From: an uncultured Ruminococcus sp.
GTDB lineage: Bacteria; Bacillota; Clostridia; Oscillospirales; Acutalibacteraceae
DNA length: 5,007 nt
Assembly (NCBI GenBank): GCA_902803035.1
Contig: CADCON010000129.1
Location: 1-5,007, forward strand
Direction of reading: 5' to 3'
The notes below the pieces were generated by a model, which worked only from the letters and a program-made list of their open reading frames with translations, was not told the origin of the DNA and ran no database searches. The translations under genes were made by a program, and so were the position numbers. This document shows positions 1-5,007 of the stretch, one piece after another. How positions within the stretch are numbered: the first letter of the stretch is position 1; the number at the start of each line of letters is the position of its first letter.

Positions 1-2
1 AA

Positions 3-2546
3 ATCTATGATTACGGCTACACCGCCAAGCGCATGGAAATAGGCGCGGTGGTCGGCGCGTCGCCCAAGAGCAATGTTGTCAGGGGCGTTCCCCAGCCGGG
101 GGACGTGGTTGTGCTTCTGGGCGGCAGAACAGGACGCGACGGATGCGGCGGGGCGACCGGTTCCTCCAAGGCGCACAACAGCTCCTCGCTTGAAACCTGC
201 GGCGCGGAGGTGCAGAAGGGCAATCCGCCCACAGAGCGCAAGATTCAGCGTCTTTTCCGCAACGGCAAGGTTGCTTCCATGATCAAACGCTGCAATGACT
301 TCGGCGCCGGCGGCGTATGTGTGGCCATCGGCGAGCTTGCGGACGGTCTGGACATCCGCCTGGACGATGTGCGTAAGAAGTACGAGGGTCTGGACGGCAC
401 CGAGCTTGCCATCTCCGAATCGCAGGAGAGAATGGCGGTCGTGCTGGAGAAGAAGGACGTTTACCAGTTTATCGCCGAGGCGGAGAAGGAAAATCTGGAA
501 GCCTATGAGGTTGCCACGGTTACTGAAAATCCCCGTCTGACCATGGTCTGGAGAGGCAAGACCATCGTCAGCCTGTCACGCGAATTCCTAAATACCAACG
601 GCGTCAGGCAACACGCTTCCGCCAAGATCAAGGCGGTCTACCCCTTTAATGACTACCGTCTGTCGGTTCCGTATGAGCTGAGAGGGCTTTCTGTGACCGA
701 TGCGCTGGTGAGAAATATGGGCAGGCTCAATGTCTGCTGCCAGAAGGGACTTTCCGAGCGGTTTGATTCATCCATCGGCGCGGCGACCGTGCTGATGCCC
801 TTCGCCGGCAAGAATCAGCTCACTCCGGAAGAGGCAATGGTCGCCAAGCTCCCGGTTGACAAGGGCGAAACCGACTGCGCCACCGCCATGGCATTCGGCT
901 ATGTGCCGGGGCATACAGAATGGAGTCCCTATCACGGTTCCGCCTACGCGGTTATCGAATCTCTGTCCCGGCTGCTTGCCGTGGGCGCGAATCCTCTGAA
1001 CGCGCGCCTTTCCTTCCAGGAGTACTTTGAACGACTGGGCGATAAGCCTTCCCGCTGGGGCAAGCCCGCCGCCGCGCTTCTCGGCGCGCTGACCGCGCAG
1101 CTCAAGCTGGGAGTTCCCTCCATTGGCGGCAAGGATTCCATGTCAGGTTCCTTCAATGAGCTGGATGTACCGCCCACGCTGGTGAGCTTCGCACTTGCTC
1201 CGACAAGCGCGAAGAGAACGCTCTCAGCGGCCTTCACCAAGGCAAATTCCGCTGTCGTGCTGGTTCCCGTGCCCTTCCATAAGAACAAGTCCCATATGCC
1301 GAAATGGAAGAAGCTTCGCACGATGTATGAGAATGTCTACCACATGATTTGCACCGGAGATGTGCTTTCGGCCAGTGTCGTTCATGAAGGCGGCGCGGCG
1401 GCTTCGGTGATCAAGTCCTGCTTCGGCAACGGCCTGGGCTTTGCCTTTGAGGAAAGCGTTACCGACACCGAGCTTTTCGCTCCGCTGACCGGTTCGCTTA
1501 TCCTGGAATTGAAGGACGGCGTCAGCATGATCGAAGGCGTCAGGTATATCAGCCTCGGCAGAACCACCGTCAATCCGCTCATCAGAATCGGCGCGGGTAA
1601 AGTCGCCCTCGGCAAGCTGAAGGAAACATGGATGGCGCCTCTTGAGCCGATTTTCCCGGTTGATCCCAAGGCAAGGCCGGTTGTCAAGAATGTGCCCATG
1701 AATACCGCGAGGGCGGCGTATCCCAGCATTCTGCCGGTCACCTCCGCGAAGCCGCGCGTGTTCATTCCGGTGTTCCCCGGTACCAACTGCGAGATCGACA
1801 CCGCCAGAGCCTTTGAAAAGGCTGGCGCGAAGACGGATATTCTGGTCGTGAGGAATCTCACGCCGACCGCGATTGAAGAAACCATACGCGAGATGGCAAA
1901 GAGAATTGCCAAGTCCCAGATCGTCATGCTGCCCGGCGGCTTTTCCGGCGGCGACGAGCCGGACGGCTCCGGCAAATTCATTGCCACCACCTTCCGCAAT
2001 CCCGTCATTGCCCATGAGGTCACCAAGCTGCTTGAGGAAAGAGACGGTCTGATGCTGGGCATCTGCAACGGCTTCCAGGCACTCATCAAGCTGGGACTGG
2101 TTCCCTATGGCCGTATCACCGAGATCGGGCCAAATGACCCGACGCTCACCTTCAATACCCTGGGCAGGCACGTTTCCCGCATGGTCTATACCCGCGTCAC
2201 CTCGGTCAAATCCCCGTGGCTGCACGAATGCGAGGTCGGCGAGATGCACACGGTTCCGGTTTCCCACGGCGAAGGCAGATTCGTCGCGGACGAGGAAATG
2301 CTTGGCAAGCTGATCGCCAACGGACAGGTTGCCACCCAGTACGTTGACCCCAACGGTATGCCCTCTTCCGACATCGAATGGAACCCCAACGGCTCGGTCT
2401 GCGCCATTGAAGGCATCACCTCGCCTGACGGCAGGGTGTTCGGCAAGATGGGTCATTCCGAACGCATGGGGCGCGATCTTTACAAGAACGTCCCCGGCGA
2501 AAAGGATCAGAAGATCTTCCTCTCCGGCGTCAAATACTTTAAATAA
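3..2546 (+). CDS. purL: Phosphoribosylformylglycinamidine synthase, long single-chain form (5'-truncated by window edge)
   Basis: This enzyme converts FGAR, glutamine and ATP to FGAM in the fourth step of cytoplasmic de novo purine synthesis. The reading frame is already open at base 3, so the Met at base 33 is internal (it lies in a conserved RMEIGAVVG stretch). There are 847 codons visible; long-form PurL is usually about 1,240-1,260 residues, so roughly 400 N-terminal residues lie outside. In visible numbering, the first AIRS-like half shows GGRTGRDGCGGATG (about 40-53) and NDFGAGGV (from 98). The second half shows HTEWSPYHG (from 304) and GGKDSMSG (from 375). A class I glutamine amidotransferase domain begins near 587 (FIPVFPGTN), with GGFSGGDEPDG (from 645), the nucleophile Cys688 in GICNGFQ, and the His818/Glu820 pair in GHSER. 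All catalytic glutaminase residues are intact, so no separate PurQ is needed for this chain. The fusion order matches the clostridial/streptococcal clade. The gene ends about 60 bp before a terminator and is not followed by another pur gene. Confidence 0.97.
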   Translation: MYDYGYTAKRMEIGAVVGASPKSNVVRGVPQPGDVVVLLGGRTGRDGCGGATGSSKAHNSSSLETCGAEVQKGNPPTERKIQRLFRNGKVASMIKRCNDFGAGGVCVAIGELADGLDIRLDDVRKKYEGLDGTELAISESQERMAVVLEKKDVYQFIAEAEKENLEAYEVATVTENPRLTMVWRGKTIVSLSREFLNTNGVRQHASAKIKAVYPFNDYRLSVPYELRGLSVTDALVRNMGRLNVCCQKGLSERFDSSIGAATVLMPFAGKNQLTPEEAMVAKLPVDKGETDCATAMAFGYVPGHTEWSPYHGSAYAVIESLSRLLAVGANPLNARLSFQEYFERLGDKPSRWGKPAAALLGALTAQLKLGVPSIGGKDSMSGSFNELDVPPTLVSFALAPTSAKRTLSAAFTKANSAVVLVPVPFHKNKSHMPKWKKLRTMYENVYHMICTGDVLSASVVHEGGAAASVIKSCFGNGLGFAFEESVTDTELFAPLTGSLILELKDGVSMIEGVRYISLGRTTVNPLIRIGAGKVALGKLKETWMAPLEPIFPVDPKARPVVKNVPMNTARAAYPSILPVTSAKPRVFIPVFPGTNCEIDTARAFEKAGAKTDILVVRNLTPTAIEETIREMAKRIAKSQIVMLPGGFSGGDEPDGSGKFIATTFRNPVIAHEVTKLLEERDGLMLGICNGFQALIKLGLVPYGRITEIGPNDPTLTFNTLGRHVSRMVYTRVTSVKSPWLHECEVGEMHTVPVSHGEGRFVADEEMLGKLIANGQVATQYVDPNGMPSSDIEWNPNGSVCAIEGITSPDGRVFGKMGHSERMGRDLYKNVPGEKDQKIFLSGVKYFK

Positions 2547-2602
2547 TTTAAAGAATAGAGTCCCTGCCAAAAGGCTCTTAGCTTCTTCCCCTGAATCCCG
2601 GT

Positions 2603-2655
2603 AAAAAATCCCGGCTGCGCCTGATTATTTCAGGTACAGCCGGGATTATTGTTTG
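2603..2655. terminator. Bidirectional intrinsic terminator between purL and pduL
   Basis: A perfect 11-bp stem pairs AATCCCGGCTG (2607-2617) with CAGCCGGGATT (2637-2647). Inside it a second 5-bp stem, CCTGA/TCAGG (2620-2624 with 2630-2634), closes a TTATT loop. Read on the minus strand, the stem runs straight into six T (the A run at 2603-2608), a textbook end for the pduL transcript about 75 bp past its stop codon. Read on the plus strand, the tail is the weaker ATTATTGTTT, about 60 bp past the purL stop. The placement between convergent genes supports use in both directions, more efficiently for pduL. Confidence 0.85.
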
Positions 2656-2722
2656 CGGATTAAGAAACGGCAATCCGTGCCGGAAATGAGTAAAACGGCA
2701 GAAGAGAAACGACGCCACTCAA

Positions 2723-3292
2723 TTAAACGATGACTTCGCCTTCAACGTAGCCGGAGCAGCCGGCGGCATTGGATTCGTCTGTGTCAATGTGCATGGCAGC
2801 GGCGTAGCTGGGGCTGACTCTGACGACGACGTCACCGAAGGTGGTGGTTCTGTCGGCGGTTTCGATTCTGACCGAAACGATCTGCGCGTCCTTCACACCG
2901 AACTTCTCCGCGTCCTCAGGGGTGAAATGGATGTGTCTTTTAGCCGCGATAACGCCTTCCTCCAGCGTGATTTCACCCTTGGGGCCTCTGATGACGCAGC
3001 CGGGAGTGCCAGCGAGGTCGCCGGATTCCCTGACAGGAGCGGCAATGCCGATCTTGCGGGCGTCGGTGAGCGAAAGCTCCACCTGCGAAGCCTTGCGTGT
3101 GGGTCCGAGAATGGATACATTGGGCATGACGCCTTTGGGACCGACGATGTCAACGCGCTCATTGCTGGCGAACTGACCGGGCTGGGAGAGATCCTTCTTC
3201 TTGGTGAGCTGATAGCCCTCGCCGAAAAGGGCGGCGAGATGCTCGTCTGTCAGGTGAATGTGACGTGCTGATGTTTCAACTAATACCTTCAT
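2723..3292 (-). CDS. pduL: Phosphate propanoyltransferase/phosphotransacetylase, PduL family
   Basis: PduL enzymes exchange CoA for phosphate on short acyl groups (propanoyl-CoA or acetyl-CoA to the acyl phosphate), normally feeding an acetate or propionate kinase. The 189-residue product shows the family's histidine motifs: RHIHL (His11, His13), KRHIHF (His120, His122) and MHIDTDESNAAG (from 167). It also has FASNERV (41-47), LGPTRKASQVEL (62-72) and SGDLAGTPG (90-98). In the family such His and acidic residues hold a two-metal active site. The first HIH sits only 11 residues in, so the amphipathic encapsulation peptide that precedes this motif in microcompartment PduLs is absent; no shell or diol/ethanolamine genes adjoin. 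A cytosolic housekeeping role replacing Pta is therefore inferred. ATG at 3292 is preferred over an in-frame TTG at 3298: it lies 10 nt from AGGAG(A), whereas the TTG lies only 4 nt away. Acyl-chain preference cannot be read from sequence. Confidence 0.93.
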   Translation of the reverse strand: MKVLVETSARHIHLTDEHLAALFGEGYQLTKKKDLSQPGQFASNERVDIVGPKGVMPNVSILGPTRKASQVELSLTDARKIGIAAPVRESGDLAGTPGCVIRGPKGEITLEEGVIAAKRHIHFTPEDAEKFGVKDAQIVSVRIETADRTTTFGDVVVRVSPSYAAAMHIDTDESNAAGCSGYVEGEVIV

Positions 3293-3301
3293 GTTCAATT
3301 A

Positions 3302-3307
3302 TCTCCT
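3302..3307 (-). promoter_or_regulatory. Ribosome binding site of pduL (AGGAGA)
   Basis: On the minus strand AGGAGA stands 9-10 nt before the ATG at 3292 but only about 4 nt before an in-frame TTG at 3298. The spacing decides for the ATG start (protein MKVLVETSARHIH), although the TTG would add only two residues. Confidence 0.75.
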
Positions 3308-3360
3308 GTTTGAAAAATTTACACGGCCTGTCGCGTCCTCTGCATGGAGGGAAAACAAGG

Positions 3361-3376
3361 CAATGCATTGGTACCA
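3361..3376. promoter_or_regulatory. Overlapping palindromes at the predicted pduL transcription start
   Basis: CAATGCATTG (3361-3370) is a perfect 10-bp palindrome and overlaps the 8-bp palindrome TGGTACCA (3369-3376). Together they cover about +1 to +15 of the transcript predicted from the minus-strand promoter at 3381-3409, a position where a repressor could bind. No known operator is recognised, and short palindromes also occur by chance. Confidence 0.25.
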
Positions 3377-3380
3377 TTCT

Positions 3381-3409
3381 ATTGTAAACCCTCACGACGG
3401 TAAATTCAA
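3381..3409 (-). promoter_or_regulatory. Sigma-A-type promoter for pduL
   Basis: On the minus strand TTGAAT (3409-3404, 4 of 6 to the -35 consensus) is followed, after exactly 17 bp, by TACAAT (3386-3381, 5 of 6 to the -10 consensus). An A-rich stretch (GAAAAAAATCGTGAAAA, around 3430-3414) just upstream resembles an UP element. Initiation would fall near 3374, giving a leader of about 80 nt before the ATG at 3292. Confidence 0.65.
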
Positions 3410-3489
3410 CCCATTTTCACGATTTTTTTCGTTTTTGACGATTCCCGCCATTTTTTTCAGCAGAAATCATAAAATTTCTTTGATTCTCG

Positions 3490-3518
3490 TTGCATTATTT
3501 TCAGACATATGTTATAAT
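3490..3518 (+). promoter_or_regulatory. Extended -10 promoter for the glycosyltransferase gene
   Basis: A perfect TATAAT (3513-3518), preceded by TG at 3510-3511 (TGTTATAAT, extended -10), lies 17 bp after TTGCAT (3490-3495, 3 of 6 to the -35 consensus). The weak -35 is compatible with an extended -10 element. T-tracts at 3423-3429, 3432-3436 and 3451-3457 lie upstream and may bend the DNA. A 6-bp inverted repeat, AGAAAT/ATTTCT (3462-3467 with 3474-3479), ends 10 bp before the -35 box. Transcription would start near 3525, leaving a leader of just under 40 nt. Confidence 0.75.
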
Positions 3519-3540
3519 AAACCGGAAAACAAGCCACATT

Positions 3541-3548
3541 GAAAGGGG
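3541..3548 (+). promoter_or_regulatory. Probable ribosome binding site of the glycosyltransferase (GAAAGGGG)
   Basis: GAAAGGGG is the only purine-rich Shine-Dalgarno-like stretch before the gene. It ends 14 nt before the ATG at 3563, which is longer than usual. The alternative in-frame TTG at 3539 overlaps this site and has no good site of its own, so the ATG is preferred. Protein conservation also begins just after it (KKLTIGLFNDSFPP). Confidence 0.5.
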
Positions 3549-3562
3549 TCGCTCATTTCAAG

Positions 3563-4774
3563 ATGAAAAAACTGACAATCGGTCTATTTAATGATTCATT
3601 CCCGCCGAATATCGACGGCGTTGCCAATACCGTGGTGAACTACGCGCGCATTATTCAGGAGAAATACGGAAGAAGCGTTGTTGTGGCGCCGAGGTATAAG
3701 CACGTGGTGGACGACTATCCCTTCAAGGTGATTCGCTATCAGTCGTTCCCCACCGACAAGACGAGAGTGCGCTACCGCACAGGCAATCCCTTCTCGCTGA
3801 ATGCACTGAGAAAGATTTCCAGGGAGAATCTCGACCTGATTCATTGTCACAGCCCGTTTACCGCCGCGATGCTGGCGAGAAACGCCAATTCACGCCACAG
3901 ACTGCCCGTGGTCATGACATATCACACCAAATTTGACGACGATATTGCCTTCACGGTCAAGAATAAATCCTTCCGCAAGATCGGCGGGGCGATTGTGGTC
4001 AACAGCTTCAATTATGCCGATGAGGTCTGGACGGTGAGCCACGGCTGTGCCAAATCCCTGCGCGCGCTGGGCTATGAGGGAGATTACCGCGTCATGGTCA
4101 ACGGCGCGGACATCACTCTCGATCCGGCTCCGGAAGAGATCATGCGCAGGGTGCAGGCGGAAACCGGATTCAATTCCGGTGAGCTGGTATTCATGTACTG
4201 CGGCAGAATGCAGTGGTACAAGGGCATCAGAATTATCCTTGACGCGCTGGTGAAGGTCAAGGCCGCCGGCGTCCGCTTCAGAATGATCTTTGTCGGGGGC
4301 GGCTATGAGCTGGAGGACATCAAGACTTATTCCCGTAAGGCGGGACTGGCGGGCCAGACGCTCTTTACAGGGCCGATTCACGACCGCGCGCTGCTCAAGG
4401 GATATTTCACCCGTGCCGATCTGTTCCTCTTTCCGTCCACCTACGACACAGCAGGATTGGTGGTCATGGAAGCGGCTGCCTGCCGCACGCCCAGCGTCTT
4501 GATCAAGGACAGCTGCGCTTCCGAGATCGTCACCGACGGACGCAACGGCTATATCAGTGAGGAAAACGCGGATTCCTTTGCCAATGTGATTATGGGCGCG
4601 ATTTCCGACAGGAGCGCGCTGGCACAGACCGGAGAACGCGCGGCCGGGGAGGTTTATCTCTCGTGGGATGACTCTGTCGCCAACGCCTATAAGCGTTATG
4701 AGGAAATCTGCGAGGAATGGTACGCCCTCGGCCCCATCCGCCGCAAGAGTCTGAAGAAAAAGGACAACGAATGA
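3563..4774 (+). CDS. GT4-family (GT-B fold) glycosyltransferase, probably acting on a membrane lipid
   Basis: The 403-residue product transfers a sugar from an activated donor. It resembles the group containing 1,2-diacylglycerol 3-glucosyltransferases and related mannosyltransferases. The N-terminal Rossmann domain (about 1-180) opens with IGLFNDSFPPNIDGVANTV, the acceptor-side glycine loop, and carries HCHSPFTAAM (from 94) and TYHTKFDDD (119-127). The C-terminal domain (about 205-375) has GRMQWYKG (Arg215 and Lys220, the expected phosphate-binding pair), FVGGGYE (243-249) and PSTYDTAGLVVMEAAA (from 291). In this last motif the usual E-x7-E reads D295-x7-E303, a conservative change. No signal peptide or membrane helix is seen; the basic tail RRKSLKKK (393-400) suits peripheral membrane binding. 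It has its own promoter, divergent from pduL, and its stop overlaps the next start as ATGA. Family assignment is firm; acceptor and sugar are inferred. Confidence 0.88.
   Translation: MKKLTIGLFNDSFPPNIDGVANTVVNYARIIQEKYGRSVVVAPRYKHVVDDYPFKVIRYQSFPTDKTRVRYRTGNPFSLNALRKISRENLDLIHCHSPFTAAMLARNANSRHRLPVVMTYHTKFDDDIAFTVKNKSFRKIGGAIVVNSFNYADEVWTVSHGCAKSLRALGYEGDYRVMVNGADITLDPAPEEIMRRVQAETGFNSGELVFMYCGRMQWYKGIRIILDALVKVKAAGVRFRMIFVGGGYELEDIKTYSRKAGLAGQTLFTGPIHDRALLKGYFTRADLFLFPSTYDTAGLVVMEAAACRTPSVLIKDSCASEIVTDGRNGYISEENADSFANVIMGAISDRSALAQTGERAAGEVYLSWDDSVANAYKRYEEICEEWYALGPIRRKSLKKKDNE
4759..4764 (+). promoter_or_regulatory. Ribosome binding site before the broken downstream gene (AAAGGA)
   Basis: AAAGGA lies inside the last codons of the glycosyltransferase and ends 6 nt before the ATG at 4771. 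The good spacing together with the ATGA stop/start overlap indicates that 4771 was a genuine, translationally coupled start, although the gene behind it is now only a stub. Confidence 0.6.
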
Positions 4775-4878
4775 AGCAATTCCGCATTGCCCTTGACGGT
4801 ACTATAGCGAAAACAAGTCTGTTATCCCCGCAAGCGCAGCGTTGCGCAGGGGATAACAGACTTGTTACTGCTTTTTAG
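4771..4878 (+). pseudogene. Truncated start of a gene coupled to the glycosyltransferase
   Basis: An ATG in an ATGA overlap, with a well placed Shine-Dalgarno, opens a frame of only 35 codons. The first residues, MKQFRIALDGTIAK, look like a real enzyme N-terminus. Two readings fit. One is a HAD-type hydrolase (IALDLDGT...) that has lost one LD pair and with it an aspartate of the DxDGT motif. The other is a P-loop kinase such as cytidylate kinase (ALDG-PAGAGKS-TIAK) that has lost its Walker A loop. From codon 14-15 the frame runs through a perfect inverted repeat (4812-4866) and stops at TAG 4876-4878, and no continuation of either family is visible after the repeat. I infer a gene destroyed by insertion, deletion or recombination. 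A short chance ORF is the alternative, but the start signals argue against it. The original function is not established. Confidence 0.5.
4812..4866. repeat. Perfect 18-bp inverted repeat (palindromic element or terminator)
   Basis: AACAAGTCTGTTATCCCC (4812-4829) is exactly complementary to GGGGATAACAGACTTGTT (4849-4866), around a 19-nt GC-rich centre that can form a further GCGC/GCGC stem (4834-4837 with 4844-4847). It lies inside the stub ORF. A plus-strand T5 (4872-4876) follows after a 5-nt gap, and on the minus strand the stem ends in TTTT. It could thus be an intrinsic terminator in either direction. The long perfect symmetry, with the GC end innermost, also fits a dispersed palindromic repeat or the end of a small mobile element. 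No flanking target duplication is obvious. Confidence 0.7.
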
Positions 4879-4905
4879 GACAATCATGTCAAGGATGCGC
4901 GTTGT

Positions 4906-5007
4906 TCAGAATTTGATTGAAACATTTTTTTTCTGTGTCAGTTCATCGTAATCGTCATTTTTCAGACGGATTCTGAAGGAAATGGATTCGGGTTTCTTAT
5001 CCCTGAG
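4906..5007 (-). CDS. Possible C-terminal end of a minus-strand ORF, ribbon-helix-helix-like (runs off window)
   Basis: From the right edge one minus-strand frame stays open for 33 codons to a TGA at 4908-4906; the other two minus-strand frames close within about 15 codons. The translation includes KKPESISFRIRLKNDDY and ends ELTQKKNVSIKF. The pattern (a short strand ISFRIRL, then a charged helix) resembles the start of a ribbon-helix-helix DNA-binding domain as in CopG/Arc-type regulators and antitoxins, but the second helix is missing in this frame. An A8 run (plus strand T8, 4925-4932) precedes the end. One extra A would shift the frame to a tail ending FNQILNNAHP with its stop at 4891-4889, which looks more like a second helix. 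With so few residues, a chance open frame is quite possible and the family is only a guess. Confidence 0.3.
   Translation of the reverse strand, partial: LRDKKPESISFRIRLKNDDYDELTQKKNVSIKF

Noticed and set aside
33..2546. purL starting at the ATG at base 33
   Set aside because: The frame is open and conserved upstream to the window edge (YDYGYTAKR before the Met) and the protein would lack its N-terminal third, so this Met is internal.
1224..2570. Long minus-strand open frame (448 codons) opposite purL
   Set aside because: It is a shadow of the high-GC purL coding strand. The plus frame carries unmistakable conserved PurL motifs across the whole stretch and the minus translation shows no recognisable domain.
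2668..2682. Small hairpin CGGCA-ATCCG-TGCCG after the terminator
   Set aside because: It has only 5 bp of stem and no T-run, which is likely chance in a short spacer already served by a strong terminator.
2789..3271. Plus-strand open frame (160 codons) opposite pduL
   Set aside because: The minus strand encodes a complete PduL with all metal-binding motifs, RBS, promoter and terminator. The plus frame has no RBS and no recognisable protein.
3291..3542. 83-codon plus-strand ORF across the divergent spacer
   Set aside because: No Shine-Dalgarno precedes its ATG, it spans both promoters and AT-rich tracts, and the translation looks like non-coding sequence.
3890..4381. Minus-strand open frame (163 codons) inside the glycosyltransferase
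   Set aside because: It lies wholly within a well supported GT4 gene and shows no domain or start signals of its own.
4884..4949. Short plus-strand ORF (MSRMRVVQNL...) to the right of the inverted repeat
   Set aside because: It has only about 21 codons, no RBS and a low-complexity TTTTTTTT stretch; nothing supports translation.

Overview
The window looks like chromosomal DNA of a fairly GC-rich member of the Clostridia (Firmicutes), possibly an uncultured gut lineage. The first gene is the long, single-chain form of PurL found in clostridia, streptococci and some relatives. The second is a PduL-type phosphotransacylase of the kind many anaerobic Firmicutes use in place of Pta. The promoters have sigma-A-like -35/-10 boxes and the ribosome binding sites are purine-rich. 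No rRNA, tRNA or CRISPR array was seen. The genus cannot be told from this sequence.

Layout. (1) Positions 1-2546, plus strand: the C-terminal two thirds of phosphoribosylformylglycinamidine synthase (purL), cut by the left edge. (2) Positions 2547-2722: a short convergent spacer with one strong hairpin terminator that can serve both purL and the facing gene. (3) Positions 2723-3292, minus strand: a PduL phosphate acyltransferase without the N-terminal microcompartment-targeting extension. (4) Positions 3293-3562: an AT-rich divergent intergenic region with a good promoter for each flanking gene (TTGAAT-17-TACAAT for pduL, TTGCAT-17-TGTTATAAT for the glycosyltransferase). (5) Positions 3563-4774, plus strand: a GT-B, family GT4 glycosyltransferase, probably acting on a membrane lipid. 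(6) Positions 4771-5007: a disturbed stretch. A second gene starts in an ATGA overlap with the glycosyltransferase and has its own Shine-Dalgarno, but its recognisable N-terminus breaks off after about 10-14 codons. A perfect 18-bp inverted repeat follows, then AT-richer DNA (about 39% GC by hand count over 4881-5007) holding the possible C-terminal end of a minus-strand ORF that runs off the window.

Functionally these are three independent units rather than one pathway: de novo purine synthesis (purL), acyl-CoA/acyl-phosphate exchange for fermentation or acetate metabolism (pduL), and glycolipid or envelope synthesis (glycosyltransferase plus a lost partner). The three complete or nearly complete genes are ordinary. 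The part most worth a second look is the junction at 4771-4910, where a translationally coupled gene has been destroyed at a palindromic repeat. I see no convincing evidence of a new multi-gene system in this window.
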